From positions 62,001 to 126,000 of the forward strand of contig CALGSW010000014.1 of the NCBI GenBank assembly GCA_937901965.1: a stretch of DNA of 64,000 bases, in the 5' to 3' direction. A model generated the notes under the pieces. It searched no databases. It saw only the letters and a program-made list of their open reading frames with translations, and was not told the origin of the DNA. The stretch comes from an uncultured Bacteroidota bacterium. Lineage in GTDB: Bacteria; Bacteroidota; Bacteroidia; Bacteroidales; UBA932. The translations under genes and the position numbers were made by a program. Shown here piece by piece: positions 44,341 to 54,994 of the stretch. Position 1 is the stretch's first letter. Each line of letters opens with the position of its first letter.

Positions 44341-45945
44341 TTAAAAACCGTTAAGTTGCATATAGACTGTAGGCATGAGAAGAATAAGACCTACAATCAT
44401 AAAAAAGAGCAATATTTTCCAAAACCATTTTATCCACACCTCATAGGGTATTCTTGCTATGCCCAGCGCACCAATAAGGACCGCTGATGTTGGTGTAATC
44501 ATATTGGTAAAGCCGTCTCCAAACTGGAAAGCCATAACCGTTGCCTGCCTTGACAGACCAATTACATCAGAAAACGGAGCCATTATAGGCATCGTGAGAG
44601 CCGCCTTCGCAGATCCTGAAGGGATAAATATATTTATACAGGTCTGGATGAAATACATTATAGAAACAGTTGCCCCCTCTCCTGTCCCCTCCATTATTGA
44701 AGAGAGAGAGTAAAGAATAGTATCCATAATCCTTCCTGCTGTGAGTATCTCAATAATCCCCCCGGCAAGACCAACAATAAGAGCTGCAGTGAGAATATCC
44801 TTTGCACCTGCTATAAACTCCTTTGCTATGCCGTTTGCTCCTGCTCCCATTGAAAAGCCGGATATAATTCCCATGGCAAGGAACAAAGCCGATATCTCTG
44901 TTAAGTACCATCCGTAGCCCAGAACTCCAATTACAAGGAATATTATTGTAAAGGCAAGTATATTGAGGATAAAAAAGAGATAAGATTTACGAAGTGTATA
45001 ATAACCGGTAAGAGCAAAGAGTACTCCTAAAACAGGAATAGCAACAAATGTGATATCTGCACCTCCCAGGCTTATAGTGGTTTTTGGATGTAGATAAGAG
45101 AAAATCCCCAGTGCAGCAGTGACCATTATATACATAATCCATGCTGATGCGGGTGTTTTTTGTGCAAAATCCACCTTTACTGCTTCAGACTCTCTCTCTC
45201 TCCAGTAGGCATCAAGTTCATACATTGGTGATAGCTTAGGATTTTTCTTTACTCTTGCTGCATAAACCAAGGTAATTGCAATGATAAGTGCAGTAAAAAT
45301 CATCCAGACAACCAGCCTGTATTCAAACCCCGAGAAGAGCTGAAGGCCGGACAAACCCTGGGCAATTCCTATGGTAAAAGGGTTGATGATGGCTCCGGAG
45401 AAACCAATATGAGCTGCAACATATACCATAAGTATTCCTGTAATAGAGTCGTAGCCCATAGAAATTGCCAGAGGAACAAAAATAATGACAAATGCAAGGG
45501 TCTCCTCACTCATCCCAAAAATTGCTCCAAAAAGACTGAATATCAACATTGAGAAAACAATAACAAGATTATTTACTCCAATCTTTTTCAATATCCTCCT
45601 TTTTTCAAGAGTTCCGGTTTTTTCAAGAAATGATAATATTCCAAAATCAATAGCTCTGCTGCTGTTCATTATCTGAAAAGCACCTCCAATTATCAGGACG
45701 AAAGCAATTATACCCGCCTGTTTTTTAAAACCCTCCAGAAGCGACCCAAAGATTTGCCAGGTTTGCGGAGATGAATCCACCACGCGATATGAATCATTTA
45801 CAATCACATCTCTGGTAACTCCGTTTACCTCTCTCTTTTCATACTGAAACTCCCCAGCCGGAACAAACCAGGAGAGAATCCCACAAAATATTATCAATGA
45901 AAAGATTATAACGAATGTATGCGGTATTTTTGACAGACGGGCCAT
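44341..45945 (-). CDS. YfcC-type (C4-dicarboxylate/basic amino acid-like) transporter
   Basis: 534 residues with about 12-13 spans. It matches the YfcC/DcuC-like family (PF03606): an N-terminal IPHTFVIIFSLIIFCGILSWFVPAGEF and internal SGSAKAALTMPIMAPFSD with GDGFTNMITPTSA. Members have been linked to arginine/ornithine or dicarboxylate movement. In this cluster it probably imports the amino acids or dipeptides released by the peptidases. The exact substrate is unknown. Confidence 0.82.
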   Translation of the reverse strand: MARLSKIPHTFVIIFSLIIFCGILSWFVPAGEFQYEKREVNGVTRDVIVNDSYRVVDSSPQTWQIFGSLLEGFKKQAGIIAFVLIIGGAFQIMNSSRAIDFGILSFLEKTGTLEKRRILKKIGVNNLVIVFSMLIFSLFGAIFGMSEETLAFVIIFVPLAISMGYDSITGILMVYVAAHIGFSGAIINPFTIGIAQGLSGLQLFSGFEYRLVVWMIFTALIIAITLVYAARVKKNPKLSPMYELDAYWRERESEAVKVDFAQKTPASAWIMYIMVTAALGIFSYLHPKTTISLGGADITFVAIPVLGVLFALTGYYTLRKSYLFFILNILAFTIIFLVIGVLGYGWYLTEISALFLAMGIISGFSMGAGANGIAKEFIAGAKDILTAALIVGLAGGIIEILTAGRIMDTILYSLSSIMEGTGEGATVSIMYFIQTCINIFIPSGSAKAALTMPIMAPFSDVIGLSRQATVMAFQFGDGFTNMITPTSAVLIGALGIARIPYEVWIKWFWKILLFFMIVGLILLMPTVYMQLNGF

Positions 45946-45956
45946 TTTTTCAAGAA

Positions 45957-46817
45957 TTAAAGCTTATAAATATCTCCGGGATTAAGAACGGTAAGTTTGA
46001 AACTGGATACATCTCCATTGCTGTTTACTGCTTTATATGGTTCAAACAGCATTGCCTTGTTGTCTCCAATTACCTCAATAGTATTATCGGATTTTACAAC
46101 GATTGCAGTCTCTTCGTCAATTCCAATTCCTCTTAAGCCTGGATTATCCATCAGAACAGATATTAGTCTGATTTGCCTTTTCCTTTTAAGGAAATGCTGA
46201 TCAACCACAATGTTGTCCAGGAAACCAAAGCCCTTTGCAGTAATTACATCACCCTTTTCTATTGTGTTAAATACCTGAGAGTTTGTAGTATCACTTTTCT
46301 GTTCGCCTGTAAGCATAACTCTGCTCATTATTGCTGCACCTGCACTCGTTCCGCTTACAACCCCTCCGTCCTTATATATCTCCCTGATTCTCTCAAGAAA
46401 TTTTGTACCCTCCAGATAATCACTAAGAACAACCTGATCTCCACCTGAGAAAAAGATTGCTGTTACACCATCAAGTTTAGCAAGACTTGACGGAGAATCT
46501 ATACTGTCCTTTTCACAAAAGATATAGTCAGCAGACTTGCAACCCAGAACACGGAACTCCTCACTCTGCTTAATCCCTGTCTCCTCTGCCACTCCGCTTG
46601 CAAAAGGCACAACCAGCACTTTTGAATTTTCTCCTCCGCTATAATCAATAATTGTCTTTAAAATTACCTCAATTCTGTCTCCACCTCCCTCTATAACAAG
46701 AGTGCCTTTTGAATCTATCTTTTCAGCCTCATATTTAAGTTCTGTCTGTGGATTCTGACTACAAGATGCCAGATGCAATAATATAATTATTGCAATAAAG
46801 AGTGTTTTTATTTTCAT
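45957..46817 (-). CDS. Cyanophycinase-like S51 peptidase lipoprotein
   Basis: 286 residues with lipoprotein signal HLASC (Cys19). The nucleophile Ser lies in GTSAGAAIM, the expected His in VDQHFLKRKR, and GIGIDEETA closes the active site. These are cyanophycinase/S51 landmarks. Cyanophycinase cuts the Asp-Arg polymer into beta-Asp-Arg dipeptides, while related S51 enzymes cut Asp-X dipeptides. Export as a lipoprotein points to use of an outside polymer or peptide. It lies between the M20 and transporter genes. Confidence 0.82.
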   Translation of the reverse strand: MKIKTLFIAIIILLHLASCSQNPQTELKYEAEKIDSKGTLVIEGGGDRIEVILKTIIDYSGGENSKVLVVPFASGVAEETGIKQSEEFRVLGCKSADYIFCEKDSIDSPSSLAKLDGVTAIFFSGGDQVVLSDYLEGTKFLERIREIYKDGGVVSGTSAGAAIMSRVMLTGEQKSDTTNSQVFNTIEKGDVITAKGFGFLDNIVVDQHFLKRKRQIRLISVLMDNPGLRGIGIDEETAIVVKSDNTIEVIGDNKAMLFEPYKAVNSNGDVSSFKLTVLNPGDIYKL

Positions 46818-46820
46818 AAT

Positions 46821-47921
46821 TTAAATTATTTCTGTTGTTAATAGTTGATAGGCGATCTCTGATGCCATTTTTAGATCCTCATAAAGAATGAACTCATCAT
46901 TCCCGTGTGGGTTCTGAGCCCCCACTCCTAGATTTATTGTTTTTATACCCTTTGCATTCAATGAATTAGCGTCGCTGCCACCCATTGATTTCTTTGCTGA
47001 CGGATTGATTCCCAGGCTCTTTGCTATTCTTGAAAAATGAGTATATGGTTTGTCATCCTCTTTGATGGAGTATGGCAGAAAATCCCAGAAGTGCTTTGAC
47101 TCCAGCTTACCGCCATATTTTTCACATACCTTATTGAAGTCGCTTATGACTTTTGCCATAATCTCCTCTCCATAATGGGTAAAGTCAGTTCTTATCTCTC
47201 CTGTCATATGAACCTCATCGCATACTACATTTGTCCCCGTCCCCCCTTTTACAATTCCAATATTAGCGGTAGTTACTTCATCTACCCTTCCAAATGGGAA
47301 ACCGGCCATTGCCTCGGCAGCAATTTTAATTGCATTTACACCCTTTTCAGGAGATATTCCCGCATGGGCAGAGACACCCCGTACAACGAGTTCAAAGTTT
47401 ATTGCACCGCATGTCTCAGATACAAAGCTGCCCGGAGGAAGATACGAATCAAACACAAAGCCGTATTTAATATTTGGAGCCGGTTTATAAAACAGAGACC
47501 CGGCAAGTGTTGTCTCTTCGCAAACTGTGAAAAGTAGCGTTGATGGCTTTAATTTCCCTTCTTTTGCTGCCCGCTCAAGGGCAAAAAGTATAGACGAAAG
47601 GCCTCCTCTGTCATCAACTCCCAGCGGAGTTGTCCCGTCTGAAGTAATTCGGTCCTGATGGAACTGATGCTTTAGGCCGGCAGTAGATCTTGGAGTGTCC
47701 ATATGGGCTGCAAGCAGATATTCTCCACCCCCAAGTATTTCAACAATCAAATTGCCTGAATTTCCATTTGACAAAACATTAGCTCCATCTGAAAAAAACT
47801 TTAACCCAAAATTATCTATGAACTTTTTTATATACCCGGCAACCGGAGCTTCATTGCCAGAAATAGCATCTATAGAAGTTAAATCAATGAAAATCTGTTT
47901 AAGCCTTTCGTCTAATACCAT
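46821..47921 (-). CDS. M20 family metallopeptidase (tripeptidase T-like)
   Basis: 366 residues without a signal peptide, so cytoplasmic. The metal-site motifs are AAHMDTP, GVDDRGG, CEETTLAG and NPHGNDEF, and SAHAGISPEKG marks the dimerisation/lid part. It should hydrolyse di- or tripeptides taken up by the neighbouring transporter. It is 3 nt from the S51 gene on the same strand. Confidence 0.88.
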   Translation of the reverse strand: MVLDERLKQIFIDLTSIDAISGNEAPVAGYIKKFIDNFGLKFFSDGANVLSNGNSGNLIVEILGGGEYLLAAHMDTPRSTAGLKHQFHQDRITSDGTTPLGVDDRGGLSSILFALERAAKEGKLKPSTLLFTVCEETTLAGSLFYKPAPNIKYGFVFDSYLPPGSFVSETCGAINFELVVRGVSAHAGISPEKGVNAIKIAAEAMAGFPFGRVDEVTTANIGIVKGGTGTNVVCDEVHMTGEIRTDFTHYGEEIMAKVISDFNKVCEKYGGKLESKHFWDFLPYSIKEDDKPYTHFSRIAKSLGINPSAKKSMGGSDANSLNAKGIKTINLGVGAQNPHGNDEFILYEDLKMASEIAYQLLTTEII

Positions 47922-47941
47922 TTTATTAATTTTTATCTAAT

Positions 47942-48982
47942 TTACAATCCAAATACATTCACATTTGAAAGACGGATATAGTAGCAATCTGTACAATTTC
48001 CGTGAACAAAGGCTATGTAGACACTCTTCCCTTTGTACTGGGTAATGTCAATTGTCTCTGTCTTGTCATCTGCATAGGTCTCATCCAGCTCTGTCCAGTC
48101 TCTCAATATGGTTGCCTCACGACAGTTTTCAAGAGTAATTGGAGACTCTGAAATAACCACCCTATAATTCTCTTCCGGATAATCTTCATCTCCGGCAGAG
48201 ATATCAAAAGTAAGCATGACCTTATCCATAGTGCTGCCTATGTTTATAAGCGGTGAAACCAGATAGTTCTCCGGTGTAAGGGCACCCACACCACCACTTC
48301 TGTAAGAATCGGAAGTTGCGTGGCTCTTGTAGTACTCCCAGTTGTACCCGTCTCCATCTTTATCTATCAAAGTCCATGTATCAGGAATTTCGGTAAGGAA
48401 CTTCTCTGTGAAGTAGTATATTTTATCAGGTGCAATTTTGTAATTGAGAATTGATGTGGGTTTATTTGCTTTTGTATCAGGAGAATCCTTCAGAACCACA
48501 TAAAAGTTCTTTCCTCCCTTTTTAAGCATGTTTACCTGTATGTACCCAAAATATTCTCCGCGGGGGATAGTTAAAGAACCTGTCATTGTAGCAGGAGTAA
48601 AAGTAGAGTTTGTTCCTGTTACAATCTGGTAGTCAACACCCAGTACAGCAGTTGAATAAACTGTATCAACAACAGACAGGTCAGTCCCGGCAGGAACCTC
48701 CTCTACATAGTTATCTTTATCTGTCAGATAGTACAGTTTCTGAACTATTTCATAGTTTACGGTTACATTTCCGGTGGATGTTTTTACTAACTGAATGCAG
48801 ATAGAGTCAAGCCCCACTTTGTTGTTCTCTTTCTGAAGAATATTACTTATGGTACCCTGTCTGTTTTCAAATGCACTGAATTCATAATACTGAGGTCCCT
48901 GATAAGTTCGGTCCTCTTTTTCACACCCGCTGATCAGCAGGGATAAAAGGATTACAAAATTGAAGTATAGTAAATTTTTCAT
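47942..48982 (-). CDS. Surface lipoprotein with choice-of-anchor-J-like domain
   Basis: 346 residues with lipoprotein signal LISGC (Cys20). The N-terminal ~190 residues look like DUF4843-type beta-sandwich material. The C-terminal ~150 (FTEKFLTEIPDTWTLIDKDGDGYNWEYY ... GKSVYIAFVHGNCTDCYYIRLSNVNV) match choice-of-anchor-J domains. It follows SusD directly, the usual place for a surface binding protein of a SusCD system. The ligand is probably proteinaceous, given the neighbours. Confidence 0.8.
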   Translation of the reverse strand: MKNLLYFNFVILLSLLISGCEKEDRTYQGPQYYEFSAFENRQGTISNILQKENNKVGLDSICIQLVKTSTGNVTVNYEIVQKLYYLTDKDNYVEEVPAGTDLSVVDTVYSTAVLGVDYQIVTGTNSTFTPATMTGSLTIPRGEYFGYIQVNMLKKGGKNFYVVLKDSPDTKANKPTSILNYKIAPDKIYYFTEKFLTEIPDTWTLIDKDGDGYNWEYYKSHATSDSYRSGGVGALTPENYLVSPLINIGSTMDKVMLTFDISAGDEDYPEENYRVVISESPITLENCREATILRDWTELDETYADDKTETIDITQYKGKSVYIAFVHGNCTDCYYIRLSNVNVFGL

Positions 48983-48986
48983 AATT

Positions 48987-50420
48987 TTAATATCCGGGGT
49001 TGTTAACTAATTTCTTGTTTACATCCATCTCTGTAGCACCAATAGGAGCTACAACCCGATAGTCTGCGTAAGGTATTTCAGGAAGACCGTTAGGTCTGGA
49101 AATTGGTAATCCAAGCCTCTTCATATCAAAGAACCTGTGTCCCTCAAAAGCCAGCTCAATCCTTCTCTGGAGAAGAATCTCACTGAGCAGTTCTGAGTTT
49201 GCCACATCGGTATCTTCAAGTCCTCTTATGTTTCTCAAGGCATTTATATCATTGCGGGCCATTGTGTAATTTTTCAGATGAGCATATGCCTCTGCCCTGT
49301 TAAGATACATCTCGGAGATTCTGATAAGTGGAACATCGTCCAGTCCAAATGCACCGCCCCAGCTGTTAAACTTGGTTGTCCACCACAAATCCTGTCCGTA
49401 ATAGTGAACCTTTCTCAGTGCACCAAATCTCTTATCATTGTCTTTGTCAATAATATTGATAAAGTCAGGTGATACAGAGAGCTGAGCATCTCCCGGCCCT
49501 GTTCCGTCACCAAAACCATCCTCATCCCTTGCTCCGTTATCCAGAGTACCATAAGTAGAGTGAAGCGAAACAGACTTTAAGTTCTCTGTAATTGTAAAAT
49601 GGAGTTGCCAGATTGACTCAGTCCCTTTTGAAAAAATATCTGTGTAGACACCATCGTGCAATTTCACATTTGAGTTTGTGATTGTTGTACTTGCTGCAGT
49701 TATTGCATTATCCCAATCACCCTTGTAAAGATATACCCTGGACTGGAAAGCTTTTACCGCAAGAGCTGAAACCCTGAAAGGGAAATTTGATCCGTCATTG
49801 TTATTCAGCAAAGTGTAAGAGTCATTAAGATCTTTAACAATCTGGGCCCATACCACATCTACTGTTGCCCTTGGAACAGATGCCTGTTCTGTAATGCTTC
49901 CACCCTCGTTGAAGAATGGTTCAGTAAGCAGTGGAACGCAAAGATTGAAATTCTCAACCAATTTACCCGGCACACGACTATATATAATACTTAAGTTAAA
50001 GTAGTTATACGCTCTGAGAAAGAGTGCCTCACCTGTTAGTGATTTAACCTTTGCTGTCTGTTCCAGCTGTGACAAATAGAAAATTGCCTCATTTAAAGCT
50101 CCTATCTGCTTATATGCTATTTCCCATATATCAAGATTATAGTTTGGCTTAAAGTTATACTGGCCGGAGTAGCTTGTTGCTCCAGGAGAGAGCTGGGTAT
50201 TGTCACCCAGAACATCCGGAATACAAATAAGATCTCTTCCTGCATAATATCCGTCCTGCAACTGGTCGTATACACCTATTATAAGACTCTCACAACCGGC
50301 TACAGTTTTGATTTTACCTTGCGGCAATGCATGCTTTGTACTCACATCAAGCATAGATTCGCAAGATGAGTTTGCAAAAAGCACAAAAATTGTAACAATT
50401 ATTATATTAATTTTTTTCAT
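48987..50420 (-). CDS. SusD/RagB family surface lipoprotein
   Basis: 477 residues with lipoprotein signal ANSSC (Cys20). Tetratricopeptide-like helices, the LFLRAYNYFNLSIIYSRVP stretch near residue 130 and the C-terminal ISEMYLNRAEAYAHLKNY plus RRIELAFEGHRFFDMKRLG are hallmarks of the family. It forms a lid over the SusC barrel and captures substrate. The pair is encoded with SusC upstream by 11 nt. Confidence 0.95.
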   Translation of the reverse strand: MKKINIIIVTIFVLFANSSCESMLDVSTKHALPQGKIKTVAGCESLIIGVYDQLQDGYYAGRDLICIPDVLGDNTQLSPGATSYSGQYNFKPNYNLDIWEIAYKQIGALNEAIFYLSQLEQTAKVKSLTGEALFLRAYNYFNLSIIYSRVPGKLVENFNLCVPLLTEPFFNEGGSITEQASVPRATVDVVWAQIVKDLNDSYTLLNNNDGSNFPFRVSALAVKAFQSRVYLYKGDWDNAITAASTTITNSNVKLHDGVYTDIFSKGTESIWQLHFTITENLKSVSLHSTYGTLDNGARDEDGFGDGTGPGDAQLSVSPDFINIIDKDNDKRFGALRKVHYYGQDLWWTTKFNSWGGAFGLDDVPLIRISEMYLNRAEAYAHLKNYTMARNDINALRNIRGLEDTDVANSELLSEILLQRRIELAFEGHRFFDMKRLGLPISRPNGLPEIPYADYRVVAPIGATEMDVNKKLVNNPGY

Positions 50421-50431
50421 GTCCGGAGTGA

Positions 50432-53400
50432 TTAAAAGTTAATCTTAATACCTATACTTAAACTCTTTGACTGAGGATAGAGTCCTCTGTCTGAACCAAC
50501 AGATTCCGGGTCGTAACCCTGATAAGGAGTAGCAGTCCATAAGTTATATGCATTAGCATATATCTGAGCATCCTCAATTTTTAGTTTCTTAACAAGTTTC
50601 TGAGGTATATTGTAGCTTAGGTTAATATTTTTTAATTTTATAAAGTCTGTAGATTCATAGATGAGACTCATAGATGGATCTCCGTTATTATCATACTTCA
50701 TTGGATTTCCCGGATACAATCCGTCAATTACAGGCTTAGGTACCCAGGTATTATCACCCGGCTTCCTCCAGTATGAGTTATAAATATCGGAAAGCAAATT
50801 GTTGTCTGCAGCCTGACCTATTAACACGGCTTTGTCACTCCAGTACTTGAGCGCTCCCATCTGGAACTGGAAGAAGAAAGAGAGAGTGAAGTTTTTCCAT
50901 GAGATAGTGTTTTCCATACCTCCAAAGAAAGTAGGATCAAGACCCTTTGTCCATACCCTGTCCTCAAGAGTTGGATTGTAGGTAATATATCCATCTTTGT
51001 CATAATACATAGGACGACCATCTGAGCTGTTTACCCCTGCCCACTGATAAACATACTCAGCAGTGATAGGCTTGCCCACCTTATACTGACCCAGCTCCTC
51101 CAGCCCATCCTGCAGCTCTGTAATAAAATTCTTTGCAAGAGATACATTAATTGATGTTTCCCATTTGAAATCTTCACCGTTAATATTTATGGTATTAAGC
51201 TGGATATCCATTCCCTGATTCCTTACACCACCCATGTTTGAAGGGATAATGCTGAAACCGGTTGTCTGAGGGATTATTCTGTAGTAGAGCAAATCTTTAG
51301 TGTCGTCCATATAAAGGTCAATATTTGCATTTATCCTGCCGTCAAAAAAGCCTGCTGTTATACCCACATTCTTTGAGTGTTTCTTCTCCCAGGTAAGTTT
51401 CTGGTTACCTATAGAAGAAGGAATAATACCTGATGATCCGTTATAGGATGAGTTTGCATCATAAAGTCTCTGCGATACGTAGTTTCCTATACTGGCATTT
51501 CCTGTTATACCGTAACTTGCTCTTAGTTTAAGGTCATTCAGCCACTCAACATCTTTAAGAAATTTCTCCTCCTTCATTCTCCATGCGAATGAAACTGAAG
51601 GAAATGTTCCCCATTTATTATCGGCGCCAAACCTTGATGACCCGTCGTATCTTATTGTACCTGTGAGTATGTACTTATCTTTAAATGTGTAGCTGGCCCT
51701 TCCGAAAAAGCCGGCCATTTTCCATTCAGTGTAATCCTCCATTGTAGAAATGGGGGTAGCAGCACTGCTAAGCAGTGTAAGATCCGGACTTGAGACACCA
51801 TTGGCCTCAGCACCAATCATATGATATTTATAGCTACTGTATGAGAACCCGGCAACTGCACTAATCCTGTGTATATCTTTTATAGTTGTATTATATGTAA
51901 GAACCTGCTCAGACTGAAATTTTCCAATGTCTGAAGAGTTTGCTATTATAGCTCCGTTTACCCTTGATCCAAGCCTGGTCCGCGGATCGCTGAACTGGTG
52001 CTCATTGAGCCATGTCAGATCCAGATTATAGCTACTTTTAAATTCAAGTCCTTTCAGGATTTTAAAAGTGAGGTCATTTGCAGAGATAAGGTTATTAGTT
52101 TTACCTATATATTCATTTAACTCAAGCATTTGCGGAATATTGTATAGAAAATATCCATACTGTAAATCTGAGTAGTAATTTCCTTCAGAATCTCTTGGTG
52201 ACACACCGGGAAGAAGAAACATTGCCGTTCTGGAAGGGTTGGCAGCACCAATAGTTGATGACTGATTGTGTGTTGTTCCGCTGAATGTGTTATTGGTGTT
52301 GAAAGTTAGCCAAGGAGTGATTGCGTGGCTAAGGTTGAGCCTTCCGGAGATTCTGCTGAATCCGGTATGCTTAATAATCCCATCGGTTTTGTTATAACCC
52401 AGCGAGGTATAGAATTTTGTATTCTCTCCGCCACCGGACATGCTTACCTGATAATTCTGTACAAGTGCCCTTCTGAATATTTCATCATACCAATCAGTTG
52501 TAGGAGCATTTGAATAGCCGTCATCCCCCCATCCAAAGCTTTTAAACAGGTCAAGCTTCTCCTGGTAGGAGTTAGTCCCATAATATTCATCATAGTTTTT
52601 ATACTCCAGAAGAGCAAATTCTGCCCACTGTCTTCCGTTTAGAAGAGGAACTTTGCGAATTATCTCCTGAACCCCTGCTGTTGCTGCTACTGATACTTTG
52701 GTTTTCCCGGAGGCTCCCTTTTTTGTGGTGATAATTACTACACCATTTGCTGCCTGAGCTCCGTATATTGAGGCCGATGCACCATCTTTCAGGACGCTTA
52801 TTGACTCAATATCTTCCGGATTAAGACCTGCAAGCACGTCTGCATTCGTTAGAATATTTGTTGTCTGAGCTCCATTTGTAACCTGAACACCATCAATAAT
52901 GTAGAGAGGCTGTGTATCGGCATTTATTGAGCCGCGGCCCCTGATATTAATTGAAAATGATGACCCCGGTATTCCGGAAGTTGAAGTTATCTGAACACCT
53001 GACATCTTTCCTTGTATAGCTCTCTGAAAATTAGAGCTGTTTGACTTTGCCAGAGATTCGGCACTTATATTTTCTATTGAGCCGGCAATATCCTTCTTCC
53101 TGGTTACACCATAGCCCACAACAACAATCTGTTCCAGTTCATTTTCCGCCTCTCTGAGTGCTACATTAATAAATCTCTGTCCATTTATGGCAACCTCCTG
53201 GGGTCTCATTCCCAGAAAATTAAAAACAAGAGCATTCTGTTTAGACATATCCTCAACCCTTATTTTATAATTTCCATCAAAATCTGAGATTACTCCTTTC
53301 CCTTTTTCCCCTTTAATCTCCACAGATGCTCCGGGAAGCGGATCATTGTTTAAATCGGTTATCTTCCCGTACACGTAGAGTGAATCTATTGTCTCTCCCG

Positions 53401-53761
53401 GTTTTTTCTGATCTTTTGAGGGGATGCTCCTCTCTGTTGTCTTCTTAATGTAAATTACCTTTTTATCAATAGTGAATGTGAGACCTGTACCCTCAAGACA
53501 CCCCTCCATAATCTGATTGATTGTACTTGATCTGAACTCCTTTGTGATTTTGGGAATTTTTACAATATCAACGTCTTCATAGACAAAGAAGTAGTTACTT
53601 TGCGATGTTATCTGTACCATCGCCTCCTTAAATGTAACATTGTTAAGCTTTACATTGTACACATCTTTCTGTGACTGTGCATAAGCATCACCGGTACACA
53701 TAATCAGTGCATACAAGAAAAAGAAAACAAACAAATTTTTATACCCTTTGTTTTTTTTCAT
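50432..53761 (-). CDS. SusC/RagA TonB-dependent transporter with STN domain
   Basis: 1109 residues. After the signal peptide comes an STN domain (about residues 33-105), which passes a signal to a FecR protein. Next are a carboxypeptidase-regulatory-like domain (about 130-210, VYGKITDLNNDPLPGASVEIKG) and the plug with NIRGRGSINADTQPLYIIDGV. A large barrel ending in an aromatic strand completes the protein. The STN domain and adjacent fecR/sigma genes show a trans-envelope switch: substrate binding activates the ECF sigma factor. The substrate is probably peptide-like. Confidence 0.95.
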   Translation of the reverse strand: MKKNKGYKNLFVFFFLYALIMCTGDAYAQSQKDVYNVKLNNVTFKEAMVQITSQSNYFFVYEDVDIVKIPKITKEFRSSTINQIMEGCLEGTGLTFTIDKKVIYIKKTTERSIPSKDQKKPGETIDSLYVYGKITDLNNDPLPGASVEIKGEKGKGVISDFDGNYKIRVEDMSKQNALVFNFLGMRPQEVAINGQRFINVALREAENELEQIVVVGYGVTRKKDIAGSIENISAESLAKSNSSNFQRAIQGKMSGVQITSTSGIPGSSFSINIRGRGSINADTQPLYIIDGVQVTNGAQTTNILTNADVLAGLNPEDIESISVLKDGASASIYGAQAANGVVIITTKKGASGKTKVSVAATAGVQEIIRKVPLLNGRQWAEFALLEYKNYDEYYGTNSYQEKLDLFKSFGWGDDGYSNAPTTDWYDEIFRRALVQNYQVSMSGGGENTKFYTSLGYNKTDGIIKHTGFSRISGRLNLSHAITPWLTFNTNNTFSGTTHNQSSTIGAANPSRTAMFLLPGVSPRDSEGNYYSDLQYGYFLYNIPQMLELNEYIGKTNNLISANDLTFKILKGLEFKSSYNLDLTWLNEHQFSDPRTRLGSRVNGAIIANSSDIGKFQSEQVLTYNTTIKDIHRISAVAGFSYSSYKYHMIGAEANGVSSPDLTLLSSAATPISTMEDYTEWKMAGFFGRASYTFKDKYILTGTIRYDGSSRFGADNKWGTFPSVSFAWRMKEEKFLKDVEWLNDLKLRASYGITGNASIGNYVSQRLYDANSSYNGSSGIIPSSIGNQKLTWEKKHSKNVGITAGFFDGRINANIDLYMDDTKDLLYYRIIPQTTGFSIIPSNMGGVRNQGMDIQLNTININGEDFKWETSINVSLAKNFITELQDGLEELGQYKVGKPITAEYVYQWAGVNSSDGRPMYYDKDGYITYNPTLEDRVWTKGLDPTFFGGMENTISWKNFTLSFFFQFQMGALKYWSDKAVLIGQAADNNLLSDIYNSYWRKPGDNTWVPKPVIDGLYPGNPMKYDNNGDPSMSLIYESTDFIKLKNINLSYNIPQKLVKKLKIEDAQIYANAYNLWTATPYQGYDPESVGSDRGLYPQSKSLSIGIKINF

Positions 53762-53788
53762 AATTAAGTTTAGTTAGTAGGTAATAAA

Positions 53789-54910
53789 TTAGTATATAGT
53801 TACTGTTCTTCCATTTATCTTTATATGGCCGGGAACCATCCTGGCAAACGTAGCAAGCAGCTCTTCCGGTGTATCTTCCCTGCTCAGTTTCCCTGATAAA
53901 ACTCTATCCTTTACGCTGTTGTTCAGATATATAACCTCCAGACCATACCAAATTCCCAGATCTTTCATTATATCCTCAAGGCGTTTTCTGTCAAAAAAGT
54001 ACACACCCTCTTTCCAGGAGGTGTACATAGCAGTATTTACATCATTTACCTCTATTCCCCTCTCATCTTTATTATAAACAGACTGCTCTCCCTGCTTCAG
54101 ATTGTACTCATCACTCTTTCCCTCTCTGTTTATAAATCCAACATTGATTTTCCCCTCAACCAGAGTAGCTTCCACATTTGCATTCTCTTTGTAAGCTTTT
54201 ACGTTAAACTGAGTACCTGTTACATTAACTATCATACCATCTGTATGTACAGTAAATGGCCTTGCACTATCTTTTGATATGTCAAAAAAACCTTCCCCCT
54301 CAAGGGCCACTCTTCTTGAAGTTGACTTAAAATCTGTACAATAGGCAAGTGAACTTTTTGAATTTAGCCATACAACAGACTCATCAGGAAGGATAATCCT
54401 GAATAACTTTATCACTGGTACAACTATACGATGCTCAGCTGCTTTTTTATTATTCTGAGGATAGTACTTTATTGTATTTTCATCAATTTTTACAAACATT
54501 CTTTCAACGTCTGCATTGTTTTCAACTGAGTTAAGGTTTATTCTTCTTGATCCGTCAACTATAAGTGTTACATCCTCAAACTGAGTATCACCTTCAAGTA
54601 GTCTCTGCTCCTTAATTTCAATAATCAGCTGATATGCAAAGATTGCGATAACAAGACCTGCGATTAGTATTGCAGCAACACGCCTGAAAATAGGATTAAA
54701 TAGCAGGCGGGGCTTTTCAGATGTAACCTTTTTATAATCTTTATATCTGCTCTTTAAATACTCCCTGTCGTGAAGTCTTTTATAAAACGCCTCATTCTGG
54801 TCTGAGAGTTCTCTCCAGGAATCAAGTTCAGATCTCTCGCTTTCGTGTAACTCTGAGAGCAGACTCTTTGTTAGCAGAGATTTTATTCTTTCAGTTTGTT
54901 CTTCGTTCAT
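53789..54910 (-). CDS. FecR-type anti-sigma factor
   Basis: 373 residues from the ATG at 54910, which fits the usual cytoplasmic N-terminus (an ATG 51 nt upstream is also in frame). The ~75-residue sigma-binding part is followed by a transmembrane span at about 77-96. The periplasmic FecR domain (VVWLNSKSSLAY ... VEGEGFFDIS-like) and a C-terminal DUF4974 (YFFDRKRLEDIMKDLGIWY) complete it. It should hold the neighbouring sigma factor and receive the signal from the SusC STN domain. Confidence 0.92.
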   Translation of the reverse strand: MNEEQTERIKSLLTKSLLSELHESERSELDSWRELSDQNEAFYKRLHDREYLKSRYKDYKKVTSEKPRLLFNPIFRRVAAILIAGLVIAIFAYQLIIEIKEQRLLEGDTQFEDVTLIVDGSRRINLNSVENNADVERMFVKIDENTIKYYPQNNKKAAEHRIVVPVIKLFRIILPDESVVWLNSKSSLAYCTDFKSTSRRVALEGEGFFDISKDSARPFTVHTDGMIVNVTGTQFNVKAYKENANVEATLVEGKINVGFINREGKSDEYNLKQGEQSVYNKDERGIEVNDVNTAMYTSWKEGVYFFDRKRLEDIMKDLGIWYGLEVIYLNNSVKDRVLSGKLSREDTPEELLATFARMVPGHIKINGRTVTIY

Positions 54911-54994
54911 TGCTCTGTTTATTAGTTTAAAAAAAATAGTTGCCCTCTGTATCAAGGACAACTTAAAACATTAAAAGGATGGAATCCCGTTTTA

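Noticed and set aside
50432..53761. Glycan polysaccharide-utilisation locus
   Set aside because: No glycoside hydrolase, lyase or sulfatase is in the SusCD block. The only GH16 gene lies outside it beyond the Smr gene.
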